Part shown: piece by piece, positions 44,824 to 54,178 of the stretch
Layout: each line of letters begins with the position of its first letter
Position numbering within the stretch: the first letter of the stretch is position 1
DNA from: Verrucomicrobiota bacterium
GTDB taxonomy: Bacteria > Verrucomicrobiota > Verrucomicrobiia > Opitutales > Opitutaceae
DNA length: 64,000 bases
NCBI GenBank assembly: GCA_014584295.1
Contig: JACTNC010000034.1
Span: 62,001-126,000 of the forward strand
Reading direction: 5' to 3'
Position numbers and translations under genes: made by a program
Notes under the pieces: generated by a model
The model's database searches: none
What the model was told of the DNA's origin: nothing
What the model saw: the letters and a program-made list of their open reading frames with translations, nothing else

Positions 44824-44977
44824 GCAGTGGATAATTCCTGGGGACTAGGGAGGCGAGCCCGGTATGAATAAATGAAAGTGCTTAGAACGTAGTTCGGGCC
44901 GGGCGCACAAGCTCTGACAGGTTTCATCGTTCTTTTACATCTCAAATGCCGCTTTCCGTGTCGAACCGACAAGCCAA

Positions 44978-45544
44978 ATGGGATGCCTGCAGCCGAAAAC
45001 CGAATTCCGCCAGAGTACTGCAACCCTGCTTGCGACGGTGCTATGCTCGGCAATGCTCACCGGATGCACTACCTCAGTCTCCCCGGTGACCACGATCTCA
45101 GGCTCCACGGCTGATACAGGTGAGCGGAATGGCTTGCGGATCAATCCGCGACAATCCGCCAAGCTTGAGGCCTGGCATGATGCGACGCACCTTTCCTCCT
45201 TGGAGCCGGGCAGGGCTTCCGTTGCAGGTGCCGGTGAATCCATGGCACCCGTTTTTGACGACAAAACCATTCTTGTGGTCACCAAGGCCCAGTTCCAGGA
45301 TCTTGAACCTGGAATGAAGGTGGCCTATCTGTCCCGCGACGGACGACAGGTTGTGCACCAATTGGTTGATCGCAGTCCAGATGGTTGGCGGGTCCGGGGA
45401 ATCAACAATGGGGAAGTCGACAGCGAACGTGTAACCGCCCGAAATCTCCTCGGAGTCGTCTATGCCTCCCTCGACGCAACGGTCGCCTCAATCGTGAAGC
45501 AAGGGGACGAAAAGGCAGATTCAAAACCCGGGCCGCTTGAATAG
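44978..45544 (+). CDS. lipoprotein with S24/S26 (signal-peptidase-like) domain
   Basis: 188 aa. Signal with lipobox MLTGC (Cys30). The domain about 80-165 reads AGAGESMAPVFDD (candidate nucleophile Ser88), ...LEPGMKVAYLSRDGRQVVHQLVDRS (candidate base His127), then WRVRGINNGEVDSERVTARNLLGVVYA, the same order of blocks as S26 signal peptidases (SM-P, HR-V, GDNN-D, iGkV). An exported, probably outer- or inner-membrane-anchored lipoprotein with this fold is unusual. Proteolytic activity is inferred from the two residues only. ATG 44978 opens the signal. Confidence 0.7.
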   Translation: MGCLQPKTEFRQSTATLLATVLCSAMLTGCTTSVSPVTTISGSTADTGERNGLRINPRQSAKLEAWHDATHLSSLEPGRASVAGAGESMAPVFDDKTILVVTKAQFQDLEPGMKVAYLSRDGRQVVHQLVDRSPDGWRVRGINNGEVDSERVTARNLLGVVYASLDATVASIVKQGDEKADSKPGPLE

Positions 45545-45556
45545 ACGGGCCTGAAA

Positions 45557-45631
45557 TGGTGGGTCGACTGGGATTCGAACCCAGAACCAACGACTTAAAA
45601 GGACGCTGCTCTACCGTTGAGCTATCGACCC
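45557..45631 (-). tRNA. tRNA-Lys (anticodon TTT)
   Basis: Minus strand: acceptor GGGTCGA with TCGACCC, D arm GCTCAACGGTAGAGC, T arm CTGGGTTCGAATCCCAG and encoded CCA. Loop CTTTTAA carries TTT. The anticodon stem reads GCGTC against GTCGT, giving one U-U mismatch (positions 30-40) and a G-U end pair, so the stem is imperfect. Confidence 0.93.
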
Positions 45632-45714
45632 CCATGAACTGCAGTTTCTCTTCAAAGCAGCGCCATGACAACCCGGAATAGGTTGAAATCCATACGTTTC
45701 ATTCATTTGCACAT

Positions 45715-45930
45715 TTGAAATGTGAATTTGAGAAACCGGATAAGGCGAAGATCTGGAAAGAACCCGGAACTCGCGGATTGCTCCGGAATTCTACGAATCC
45801 GGTTTACTACCGGCTGAACAAGACGCGCGGCAAGAAGAAATTCCCTGGAGCCTACCCCTGCTTCAAATGGAGATCTCGGTCGGATCGGTTACGCCACTCG
45901 TCAACTGCGTCAGTTCCTGGAGTGATGTGA
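45715..45930 (+). pseudogene. possible remnant of a tyrosine recombinase N-terminus
   Basis: A short frame (TTG start, 71 codons) whose middle part, KIWKEPGTRGLLRNSTNPVY followed by YRLNKTRGKKKF, resembles the arm-binding N-terminal region of site-specific integrases (a GLLR...Y.R...GK.. pattern). It begins 84 bases beyond the 5' end of tRNA-Lys and runs into the 3' end of the helicase gene on the other strand, where similarity fades. No catalytic domain, att repeat or cargo is visible. Low confidence; it could be chance. Confidence 0.25.
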
Positions 45931-48616
45931 AGTGCTGGCTCAAATCGAAGTCACCGCCAAGACCACCAACGAGTTTGTCGAAAAGGTCCCGTTTCGAGGC
46001 CTTGAGAACTTCGATGCGCTCTTCGATGGTTCCGCCGGTCACCATGCGATATACGAACACGGTGCTCTTTTGCCCAATGCGGTGAACGCGGTCCACAGCC
46101 TGCGCTTCAACCGCAGGGTTCCACCACGGATCGAGCAGGAAAACGTAGTCGGCGGCATGCAGGGTTATCCCGGTGCCGGCAGCCTTGAGAGATACGAGCA
46201 TCGCCGCCGCACCCGGCGCATTCTGGAAACCCTGCACCGGCTTCTGGCGATCGATCGTCATGCCTGTCAACTCATAGCGGGGAAGGTCCGGGAAGCTTTG
46301 CGCGAGCGCGAGCTTCACGCGATCCAGCAACATCACGAATTGTGAGAATATGACCACCTTGTGCCCGTTGCTCACGATCTCCGCGAGTTTCTCGATCAGC
46401 AGGTTGATTTTTCCGGAATCCGAAAGTGGCGCCCGTAACCACGGCAACATGTTCGGATCACAGCAAACCTGCCGCAGGCGCGTGAGCAGCGCGAGAAAGC
46501 CAAAGCTCTTGTCGCGAATGGCTGCACCAACGTCGTCCCCAAGGCGCTGAAGCCCCTCCGCGCAGATGCGTGCATATTCGGTTCGCTGCACGTCGGTCAT
46601 CGGGCAGATCAGCTCGACCTCCACTTTAGGCGGAAGCTCGGTCGCAACCTCGTCCTTTGTGCGACGCAGGATAAAGGGCGCCAGCTGAACTCTGAGTCGC
46701 TCGAGTGTTCCCGTGCGGTCCGCACTCAGCGCGGCTTCAAATCCGCCACGCGATCCCAACAGACCGGGCAACAGAAATCGGAAGATGCTCCACAGATCCA
46801 GTTGCCGGTTCTCCAGGGGTGTTCCGGTCAGAACGACCCGGTGCGTAGCCCGGATCGCAAAACAGGTCTGCGTCACCTTCGCATCCGGATTCTTGATGAA
46901 CTGTCCCTCATCCAGGACGGCATACCCGAAATTCACGGCATCCAGCAACGGACGATGTTTCCGGAGTTGCGTGTAGCTCGCCAGCCACAGAACGGGTTCC
47001 TTGTGTGTCGTGAAGTCGTGATTTGTCTTGAGAACTTCGATGGTCAGGGTCGGAAAAAAGCGGGAGGCCTCCTCTCTCCAAACGGGTACGACACTTGCGG
47101 GGCATACAATCAGATTGGGAAGCCCTTGAACGCTCCGCACGGTGAGCAGGGTCAAGACCTGCAGTGTCTTGCCGAGCCCCATCTCATCCGCAAGCAGTCC
47201 ATGGCAACCCGTATCACACAGATGCCATAGCCATTCGACTCCACGCTTCTGATACGGACGCAACCACTCCGGCAATGCCCTGGATTCGGAAACAGGCGAC
47301 AAAACCTTCTGCCGCCATGCTTCGAGATCCGGGGAAATCGTTAGCTTGAGCTTTGAGTCGTTGAAAAGGGAAAAAATCAGATAGGGTGAAATCGCACCTT
47401 CGGTCTGGAAATCGGCGACGTTTTTCTGCCACGCGGTGACGGAGGCGAGCTTCTCAGTTGGCAATGAGACGATGCCCAGGCTCGGGACAATCATCGGATT
47501 CGTGCCGCTTCGTGTCACAGCTGCGACTTCCTCGTCGGTGAGCATTCGCTCGCCCGCACGGAATACCCAGCGCAAGTCGAGACTGCCCGCTCCGGGTCCC
47601 TTGCCGCCACGTCGCTCTGCCACCGCCTCGATTTCAATCGAAAGAGGCCCCTGCAACAGGCGAGTACTGGCCTCGTCCAATTCAACGGCAAATGAGCGTT
47701 TCCAGGCGGGAAGCGTCACTTTGAGAAAATTTGGGATCTCCACCACCGACGAAAGCGTGTAATCCGCATTTGTCGCGTTGTAGGTGAAGTGCGCTTTGCG
47801 CGCATAGGCGGCAAGCCCGATCAGCTTCGCTCGCTCACTTGAGGTAAAGTTGCCAGCTCCACCGACGCGGCCTGATGAACCGTGAGCGGCCGTCCTGGAT
47901 TTGTCTCCATTGAGCCAAAATGCCTGGAAAATCAGCCCCTCCGGTCGTGTGCGGAACACCAGAACCAAGGGGCGAGCTGGACCACCATTGACCGAGCCTG
48001 ACGAACGCGAAGGAATACTCACCCGAGCGACAGAAGAAGCTCGTTCTGGCGGGGAGATTGAGAGCGAGGTCTGATTGCTTCGGCTCAATTGCTCCTCTGA
48101 TGTCTTGTCAGTCGGCGCCAAGGATGACTTTCCGGCAACACCATGACCATTTGATTGCGAATGATCCGTGCTTTTTGATGTGTTAAAGTCCGGATCAGGA
48201 ACCTTGCCAGGAGCAGGCTGCTCAGGTGCAGTTGGCAACGCGGTGCTGATGTCCTCGACCGTTGGTCGCTCGCCTGGCAGCGGCGAAATTTCATCTGCAA
48301 CCAGTTCCTCGATCTCGTGTATACCCGCAACTGCCAATGCCTTAGCCACGTCGATATCCGTCGATGAAGATCTCACGCTGAGGCCATCCGGGCGCCACTC
48401 GATGACCGCGTATTCATCCCTCTTTTCCACCCGACGATGCACAATCGCATCCTTGTCCGTGATTTCCAGTTCTCGCACCTCGCCGTGGCGATAGATCCTG
48501 GCTCCCTCATCCAGTTGGCGGGGCGAAAAGGTCGATTCCCATTCGCTCGAAAGCTTTTCAAACCAATACTCGACCGAACGGGGTGTATAGATTCGCTTGG
48601 GACCGTGGGTTTGCAT
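45863..48616 (-). CDS. SNF2-family helicase/ATPase
   Basis: 917 aa from ATG 48616; a frame from 48727 adds 37 residues of doubtful value. N-terminal about 400 residues are poorly conserved with a Ser/Pro-rich stretch. SNF2 core: LLADEMGLGKTLQVLTLL (Walker A, about residue 475-490), AVLDEGQFIKN (motif II, about 565), VLTGTPLENRQLDLWSIF, and the second RecA lobe with VVIFSQFVMLLDRV, DYVFLLDPWWNPAVEAQAVDRVHRIGQ. DNA translocase of the Rad54/SNF2 superfamily; bacterial roles are mostly unknown. No methyltransferase or nuclease partner (as in DISARM) lies beside it. Confidence 0.9.
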   Translation of the reverse strand: MQTHGPKRIYTPRSVEYWFEKLSSEWESTFSPRQLDEGARIYRHGEVRELEITDKDAIVHRRVEKRDEYAVIEWRPDGLSVRSSSTDIDVAKALAVAGIHEIEELVADEISPLPGERPTVEDISTALPTAPEQPAPGKVPDPDFNTSKSTDHSQSNGHGVAGKSSLAPTDKTSEEQLSRSNQTSLSISPPERASSVARVSIPSRSSGSVNGGPARPLVLVFRTRPEGLIFQAFWLNGDKSRTAAHGSSGRVGGAGNFTSSERAKLIGLAAYARKAHFTYNATNADYTLSSVVEIPNFLKVTLPAWKRSFAVELDEASTRLLQGPLSIEIEAVAERRGGKGPGAGSLDLRWVFRAGERMLTDEEVAAVTRSGTNPMIVPSLGIVSLPTEKLASVTAWQKNVADFQTEGAISPYLIFSLFNDSKLKLTISPDLEAWRQKVLSPVSESRALPEWLRPYQKRGVEWLWHLCDTGCHGLLADEMGLGKTLQVLTLLTVRSVQGLPNLIVCPASVVPVWREEASRFFPTLTIEVLKTNHDFTTHKEPVLWLASYTQLRKHRPLLDAVNFGYAVLDEGQFIKNPDAKVTQTCFAIRATHRVVLTGTPLENRQLDLWSIFRFLLPGLLGSRGGFEAALSADRTGTLERLRVQLAPFILRRTKDEVATELPPKVEVELICPMTDVQRTEYARICAEGLQRLGDDVGAAIRDKSFGFLALLTRLRQVCCDPNMLPWLRAPLSDSGKINLLIEKLAEIVSNGHKVVIFSQFVMLLDRVKLALAQSFPDLPRYELTGMTIDRQKPVQGFQNAPGAAAMLVSLKAAGTGITLHAADYVFLLDPWWNPAVEAQAVDRVHRIGQKSTVFVYRMVTGGTIEERIEVLKASKRDLFDKLVGGLGGDFDLSQHFTSLQELTQLTSGVTDPTEISI

Positions 48617-48865
48617 CCAGCTAAAGGGATCCGTTTTAGATCGGATCAATCGCCCGGCAACCCAAATATCTATGCCGAAAAGCCAACTGTCGGCAAACAT
48701 CCGCGGCTGTGCACTACATCTGCACAATCCTCTCAGGTATGCTCACCGATCACCTACGAGCGTCCCGCATCGCAGCAAGAAATTCTCCGACACCAGTACG
48801 GCCATTTCGCAATGGAGACACGCTGAAATCTCTCTCATCGCGTCGACTGACTCATCCTTGAGTAC

Positions 48866-50149
48866 TCAAGAAATTTGTCTTTTCAGGTATTCAAACGTGC
48901 GATCCAGGGCGCCGAGGTTGGCTCGATGCCAGGACCTGGCGGCCTCCGCCATTTCTTCCCGTCTGCGCGCATCTCCTGCCAGTTCCAATGTGGCACTCAC
49001 CAATTCCGTGCCACTCCCCACGATCCGAGCTGCATGGCATTGCACAAGGTCTCGGGCAATGGGGCGAAAGTTGCTCATTCCGGGACCGAACAGCAACGGC
49101 TTGCCCATTGCAGCTGCTTCAATCGGTGTCTGTCCCTGGCTGTGGGGCGGAAGGCTCTTACCCACAAAGACGAGATCAGCCACGGTGGTCAATCGCCGCA
49201 GTTCGCCCGTGGTGTCCGCAAGATGGATGTCGACCTCCCCATTGCTGGGACCTCGCGACCTCACATGGAACCGGAAACCCGATTTCTCGAGTTCTGGAAT
49301 GATTTCTTCCCGCCGTTCCGCATGGCGCGGGACAAGCAACAAGCGGCTCCGCACTCCTTTGCTCCGCATGGCTGTGAGCGCATCGAGAAGTGCACGTTCC
49401 TCTCCCGGCCAAGTCGATGAACCGAGAAGGACGAAGTCACCGCTCGGAAAACCGAGCGAGGAACGAAGCGCTTCCGTCTCCGCCGGTGCAGGTGAAGGCA
49501 TAGTGATGTCGAGCTTGAGATTTCCGGTTGTAGTCACCTGATCCCGACGGAAACCAACATCGCAGAACCGCAGGCGATCCTGTTCGGAACTGGCGAGAAT
49601 CTGCCGGACATTTCCAAAAAGCGATTGGACCAGAGGCTTGAGCCGACGCATGCGGCGATGGCTCCGATCGCTGAGGCGTCCATTGATTGAGAACACGGGC
49701 ACACCGCGTCCTCTGGCCTGCGCGAAATGTTCCGGCCACCACTCTCCTTCGGCAAGCACGGCAATGTCAGGCTCCAGGCTTCGCCACATGCGCGCGGAGA
49801 AAAACCATGCGTCTATGGGAAAATATCCGATTGCCACTGCAAGCCTTCCGTACCGTTCCTCCGCCAGCCGGAAGCCCGTACTCGTCGTCGTCGTCAAAAC
49901 AATCTCCAACGATTGCTCGGAAGCCAATCGTTCCAGCAACGGACCGATCGCCAGCAACTCACCCACGCTCACGGCCTGGATCCAAATCCGCTTCACGCCA
50001 GACATCTTCGGCGGACAGCGCTTCATGCCGCCAAATCTGTCCGCAAAATGGCGCCCATATCCGCCCCTCCTTCGCATCCTCCAAAGATAGTAGGGCGCGG
50101 CAAGAACGAGGACTGGTAGAAAAATCAGCCGATACAGCCAAAGCATCAT
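48866..50149 (-). CDS. waaA: 3-deoxy-D-manno-octulosonic acid transferase
   Basis: 427 aa from ATG 50149. N-terminal membrane anchor LWLYRLIFLPVLVLAAPYYLW, then IWIQAVSVGELLAIGPLLERL, AEGEWWPEHF (catalytic Glu region) and the C-terminal GT-B donor segment GKPLLFGPGMSNFRPIARDL of WaaA/KdtA. Adds Kdo to lipid A precursor at the inner membrane, so the organism makes lipid A and LPS. Divergent from the rml operon with 156 bases between. Confidence 0.93.
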   Translation of the reverse strand: MMLWLYRLIFLPVLVLAAPYYLWRMRRRGGYGRHFADRFGGMKRCPPKMSGVKRIWIQAVSVGELLAIGPLLERLASEQSLEIVLTTTTSTGFRLAEERYGRLAVAIGYFPIDAWFFSARMWRSLEPDIAVLAEGEWWPEHFAQARGRGVPVFSINGRLSDRSHRRMRRLKPLVQSLFGNVRQILASSEQDRLRFCDVGFRRDQVTTTGNLKLDITMPSPAPAETEALRSSLGFPSGDFVLLGSSTWPGEERALLDALTAMRSKGVRSRLLLVPRHAERREEIIPELEKSGFRFHVRSRGPSNGEVDIHLADTTGELRRLTTVADLVFVGKSLPPHSQGQTPIEAAAMGKPLLFGPGMSNFRPIARDLVQCHAARIVGSGTELVSATLELAGDARRREEMAEAARSWHRANLGALDRTFEYLKRQIS

Positions 50150-50305
50150 CAGTTTGTCGCCAGGATTTGCCCTGACCCTTGCCGGGAGCATCTTTCCACG
50201 CCAGACGAATCCCACGGATCATATCCGTTTCTGCCCAAGGCATCCATTTCATGGGTATTCCACCCGTCGCGTTTCGACTTGAGGCACATTCGGTTCAACC
50301 CAACC

Positions 50306-51190
50306 ATGGCTGAGCCTATGATCTACCTGCTCGGCGGTTCCGGATATGTCGGCCATGCCTATCAGCAACTGCTTTCCCGCAAGGGAATCCCGTTTCGCAA
50401 TCTGCGTCGCAGTGAGCTGGACTATGCAAATCCAATTACTCTGACCACCGCCCTCAAGGCGGATCGGCCTGAGTTTGTAATCAACGCAGCCGGATACACG
50501 GGAAAACCCAATGTGGATGCGTGCGAATTGCACAAATCCGAATGCCTCCAGGGAAATGCCGTGCTTCCCGGCTCGATCGCTGTTGCCTGCGAAGCCGCGG
50601 GCATCCCGTGGGGGCATGTGTCGAGCGGTTGCATCTACACCGGCGCCCGTGCGGATGGCACGCCATTCACGGAAACTGACACTCCCAACTTCACCTTTCG
50701 CCAAAACAACTGTTCCTTTTACAGCGGCACAAAGGCGCTCGGCGAGGAGGTGCTTGCCGGGCATCCGAACATCTACGTCTGGCGCCTCCGCATTCCATTC
50801 GATCACATCGACAGCCCGCGCAATTACCTGACAAAGCTGATGCGCTACAATCGCCTGCTCGACGCCACCAATTCGATCTCTCAATTGCATGAGTTCGTTG
50901 CCTCCACATTTGCCTGCTGGGAAAAGCGTGTGCCCTTTGGCATCTACAATGTCACCAACCCGGGCGAAGTCACAACCCGTGAGGTTGTCGGGCTCATCCG
51001 TAAGAGCGGCGTCAGCAACAGGGATTTTCAGTTCTTCAAGGATGAACACGAATTCATGCAGACCGCCGCAAAGACTCCCCGAAGCAATTGTGTGATGTCA
51101 TCTGCCAAGCTCGCGTCCGTCGGCATTCAAATGACCGAAGTTCGAGAGGCCATCTCGCGGGATCTCCGCAACTGGAGGGCTGCGGCATGA
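50306..51190 (+). CDS. RmlD-like sugar-nucleotide reductase/epimerase (SDR)
   Basis: 294 aa from ATG 50306 (a second ATG at 50318 begins the Rossmann strand). NAD-binding [13 protein letters not shown], catalytic [11 protein letters not shown] (Y-x3-K), and the [16 protein letters not shown] segment are as in dTDP-4-dehydrorhamnose reductase relatives. Overlaps rmlB by ATGA. Most likely the terminal reductase that yields dTDP-rhamnose or another dTDP-deoxysugar; identity of the product is uncertain because rmlC is absent. Confidence 0.78.
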   Translation: MAEPMIYLLGGSGYVGHAYQQLLSRKGIPFRNLRRSELDYANPITLTTALKADRPEFVINAAGYTGKPNVDACELHKSECLQGNAVLPGSIAVACEAAGIPWGHVSSGCIYTGARADGTPFTETDTPNFTFRQNNCSFYSGTKALGEEVLAGHPNIYVWRLRIPFDHIDSPRNYLTKLMRYNRLLDATNSISQLHEFVASTFACWEKRVPFGIYNVTNPGEVTTREVVGLIRKSGVSNRDFQFFKDEHEFMQTAAKTPRSNCVMSSAKLASVGIQMTEVREAISRDLRNWRAAA

Positions 51191-52266
51191 ATCAAGGTTC
51201 GAATATTCTCGTCACGGGAGGATGCGGGTTCATCGGAAGCAACTTCATCCGTCAGCGATTGGGCGAACGCGGGAGCAACGTTTCCCGGCTGGTCAATCTC
51301 GACGCGCTGACCTATGCCGGCAATCCCGCAAACCTCGCGGACCTTGCAGGCGATCCGCGCTACGTGTTTGTCCATGGCGACATCGGAGATGAAGCGTTGA
51401 CGGCACGATTGCTCAAGGAACATGCGATCGACGCGATCCTGAATTTTGCCGCGGAGAGCCATGTCGACCGTTCAATCGACTCACCCGAGCCTTTTGTGCA
51501 GACCAACGTGCTGGGCACACTTCGACTGCTGAACTCCGCCCGTCGCTATTGGAGCGCCCTACCGTCCGCAAAGAAGGAGGGCTTTCGATTTCTTCATGTG
51601 TCGACCGACGAGGTCTACGGCACGCTCAAGCCTGGCGACGCACCATGGAACGAGGAGTGTCCCTATGAACCAAACTCGCCCTACGCCGCGTCAAAAGCCT
51701 CCAGCGACCATCTGGTGAGAGCCTTTCAGCACACCTATCATCTGCCGACGCTCACGACCAATTGTTCGAACAACTACGGTCCGTTTCATTTTCCGGAAAA
51801 ATTGATCCCGTTGATGATCCTCAATGCGCTCGAGGGCAAGTCCCTGCCCGTCTATGGAGACGGCCAGCAGATCCGCGACTGGCTGTATGTCGAGGATCAT
51901 GCCTCAGCAATCTGGCTCGTGCTGAAGAAGGGCCGCGTCGGCGAGACCTATAATGTGGGCGGATTGAATGAGCGTCCTAATCTGGAAATCGTGAGACGCA
52001 TTTGCTCCTTGCTCGACCGGAAGAGCCCGCGAGTCGACGGCAAGTCCTACTCCACGCAGATCGCATTCGTGGCAGATCGTCCGGGACACGACCGTCGCTA
52101 TGCGATCGACAGCACAAAGATCCGCACGGAGCTCGGCTGGGTGCCCCAGGAGAATTTTGACTCGGGCATCGAAAAGACGGTCGACTGGTACCTCACTCAT
52201 CGCGATTGGGCCGCCGATATTTCTCGCCGGACCTACCAGAGACAAAGGCTCGGCACTGCTTCCTGA
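51187..52266 (+). CDS. rmlB: dTDP-glucose 4,6-dehydratase
   Basis: 359 aa from ATG 51187, overlapping the upstream stop. [15 protein letters not shown] (NAD site), STDEVYGTL (catalytic Asp-Glu pair) and [12 protein letters not shown] (Y-x3-K) with [18 protein letters not shown] are classical RmlB. Converts dTDP-glucose to dTDP-4-keto-6-deoxyglucose. Central gene of a three-gene set with rmlA 9 bases downstream. Confidence 0.95.
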   Translation: MNQGSNILVTGGCGFIGSNFIRQRLGERGSNVSRLVNLDALTYAGNPANLADLAGDPRYVFVHGDIGDEALTARLLKEHAIDAILNFAAESHVDRSIDSPEPFVQTNVLGTLRLLNSARRYWSALPSAKKEGFRFLHVSTDEVYGTLKPGDAPWNEECPYEPNSPYAASKASSDHLVRAFQHTYHLPTLTTNCSNNYGPFHFPEKLIPLMILNALEGKSLPVYGDGQQIRDWLYVEDHASAIWLVLKKGRVGETYNVGGLNERPNLEIVRRICSLLDRKSPRVDGKSYSTQIAFVADRPGHDRRYAIDSTKIRTELGWVPQENFDSGIEKTVDWYLTHRDWAADISRRTYQRQRLGTAS

Positions 52267-52275
52267 GGATTTCCT

Positions 52276-53181
52276 GTGGCAACCTTCTCTCCCTCCCCCA
52301 CGACATCGCGACGCGGAATCGTCCTCGCCGGCGGATCCGGAACGCGGCTCTATCCGCTCACCATCGCTGTCTCAAAACAGTTGATGCCCGTCTATGACAA
52401 ACCGATGATCTACTATCCCCTTTCGGTGCTGATGCTCGCCGGCATTCGGGAGATCCTGATCATCTCGACTCCCCAAGACCTTCCGCTGTTCAAGCGGCTC
52501 CTCGGTGACGGTTCGCAGTTCGGCGTGACACTCAGCTACGCCGAACAGCCGAGCCCGGACGGCCTAGCGCAGGCTTTCATCATTGCCTCGGATGCCGGGT
52601 TTCTCGACGGGAAAGCTCCCTCCGCCCTTGTTTTGGGAGACAATCTTTTCTACGGACATGATTTCCAACGTTCCGTACAGTCCGCAACAATGCGCACGCA
52701 AGGCGCGACGGTCTTTGGGTATCACGTCTCCAATCCGACCGCATACGGTGTCGTCGAATTCGCTCCCGACGGGCGTGTACTTTCCCTTGAAGAAAAACCC
52801 GTGAAGCCCAAATCGAACTTTGCGGTTCCGGGACTCTACTTCTACGATCAGTCCGTCGTCAGTCTTGCGCGTTCCCTCAAGCCGTCTGCCCGCGGAGAAC
52901 TCGAGATCACCGACTTGAATCGCCGCTATCTGGAACAAGGCAATCTGCAGGTGGAAATCCTCGGTCGCGGTACAGCCTGGCTCGACACCGGCACTCACGA
53001 CTCGCTCCTTGATGCGGCTCAATTTGTCCACGTCATTGAAAACAGGCAGGGACTCAAGATCGCCTGTCTCGAGGAAATTGGCTGGCGTCAGGGCTGGTTG
53101 GATCGCGCCGCTCTCGACGCGCAGATCAAGCGACTCGGAAAGTCTGGCTACGGCGAATACCTGCGCCGGCTCCTAGCCTGA
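52276..53181 (+). CDS. rmlA: glucose-1-phosphate thymidylyltransferase
   Basis: 301 aa, GTG start. [20 protein letters not shown] with the lysine-bearing [20 protein letters not shown] and the [11 protein letters not shown] segment define RmlA. Makes dTDP-glucose from glucose-1-phosphate and dTTP, feeding RmlB. Follows rmlB by 9 bases. Confidence 0.95.
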   Translation: MATFSPSPTTSRRGIVLAGGSGTRLYPLTIAVSKQLMPVYDKPMIYYPLSVLMLAGIREILIISTPQDLPLFKRLLGDGSQFGVTLSYAEQPSPDGLAQAFIIASDAGFLDGKAPSALVLGDNLFYGHDFQRSVQSATMRTQGATVFGYHVSNPTAYGVVEFAPDGRVLSLEEKPVKPKSNFAVPGLYFYDQSVVSLARSLKPSARGELEITDLNRRYLEQGNLQVEILGRGTAWLDTGTHDSLLDAAQFVHVIENRQGLKIACLEEIGWRQGWLDRAALDAQIKRLGKSGYGEYLRRLLA

Positions 53182-53200
53182 GCGCGTACCCAGATTGCCG

Positions 53201-54172
53201 ATGCCTGCGATCCCCTCGCTTTCGGCAAGTCCCAAGATTTCCTTCGTTGTCCCTCTGTTCAATTGCCTGGCATTGACGCAGGCAATGCTCCTCAGCCTGC
53301 GGGCCACCGTTCCGTCCGGCCTGGATTGGGAGCTCATCTTCATCGACGACGGGAGCACCGATGCAACCCCTGCGTGGCTGGCGTCGCTCAACGAAGCCAA
53401 AATCCGATCTGCACAAAACCCCTGCAACCAGGGCTTCGCTGTTGCAGTCAATCGAGGTGTTGAAATGGCCCGCGGCGAGCTCATCGTGCTTCTCAACAAT
53501 GATCTCGTGCTAACGAAGCACTGGCTCGAGCCGATGCTCGCGGTACATCGTCGTCTCGGCTCCAAAGCGGGTGCCATTGGAAATTGTCAGATCGCATCCG
53601 GCACGGGCCTGCTGGATCACGCTGGAATCTGCATCAATCTCAAGGGCAAGCCTGAACATATCCGCGAGCGTTGGTCGGGCGCTCCGATTGATTGTGTCCG
53701 CGGATATCGGCGGGTCGTAGCCACAACGGGCGCCTGCTTCCTCATTTCACGACAACTCTGGATCGAACTGAACGGCTTCGACACACGGTTCGTCAATGGC
53801 TGCGAGGACGTCGACCTCTGCCTTCGCGTCCTTGCTGCGAGAAAAACCAATGCCGTCGCAATGAGAAGCACGGTGATCCATCACGTGAGCAGCTCTCCGG
53901 GACGCAAACTGCGCGATGAAGTGAACACGTATCGCCTCACGCTGAAATGGCAGGATACCCTCGCGTTTCTTGCCGCGCGCCCCTGGTGCTGGGATTTCCT
54001 ATCGCGCGAATGGACCCACCCCAGGGCTCCGGAACGAACACTGCAGGCGGCCTATGCCCTCGCCTTTGGACTTCACGTCTGTTCTCAACCACCTTCTTCG
54101 GCGTTGGATGGCATGGCCGTCGCAATCAAACACGAAATCGCACGCTGGCGCGACCTTGGTCTCGACGGGTAG
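53201..54172 (+). CDS. GT2 glycosyltransferase (rhamnosyltransferase-like)
   Basis: 323 aa from ATG 53201 (TTG at 53195 is an alternative). SFVVPLFNCLALTQAMLLSL, FIDDGSTDATPAWL, VLLNNDLVLTKHWLEPML and the acceptor-side GFDTRFVNGCEDVDLCLRVL belong to GT2 members common among rhamnosyltransferases. Being 19 bases after rmlA, use of a dTDP-deoxysugar donor is probable (inference). Confidence 0.87.
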   Translation: MPAIPSLSASPKISFVVPLFNCLALTQAMLLSLRATVPSGLDWELIFIDDGSTDATPAWLASLNEAKIRSAQNPCNQGFAVAVNRGVEMARGELIVLLNNDLVLTKHWLEPMLAVHRRLGSKAGAIGNCQIASGTGLLDHAGICINLKGKPEHIRERWSGAPIDCVRGYRRVVATTGACFLISRQLWIELNGFDTRFVNGCEDVDLCLRVLAARKTNAVAMRSTVIHHVSSSPGRKLRDEVNTYRLTLKWQDTLAFLAARPWCWDFLSREWTHPRAPERTLQAAYALAFGLHVCSQPPSSALDGMAVAIKHEIARWRDLGLDG

Positions 54173-54178
54173 CCTGGG

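Noticed and set aside
45863-50149. SNF2 helicase considered as part of a defence island
   Set aside because: Neighbours are tRNA-Lys and waaA; no methyltransferase, PLD nuclease or DUF1998-type gene is present, so a DISARM-like system is not supported.
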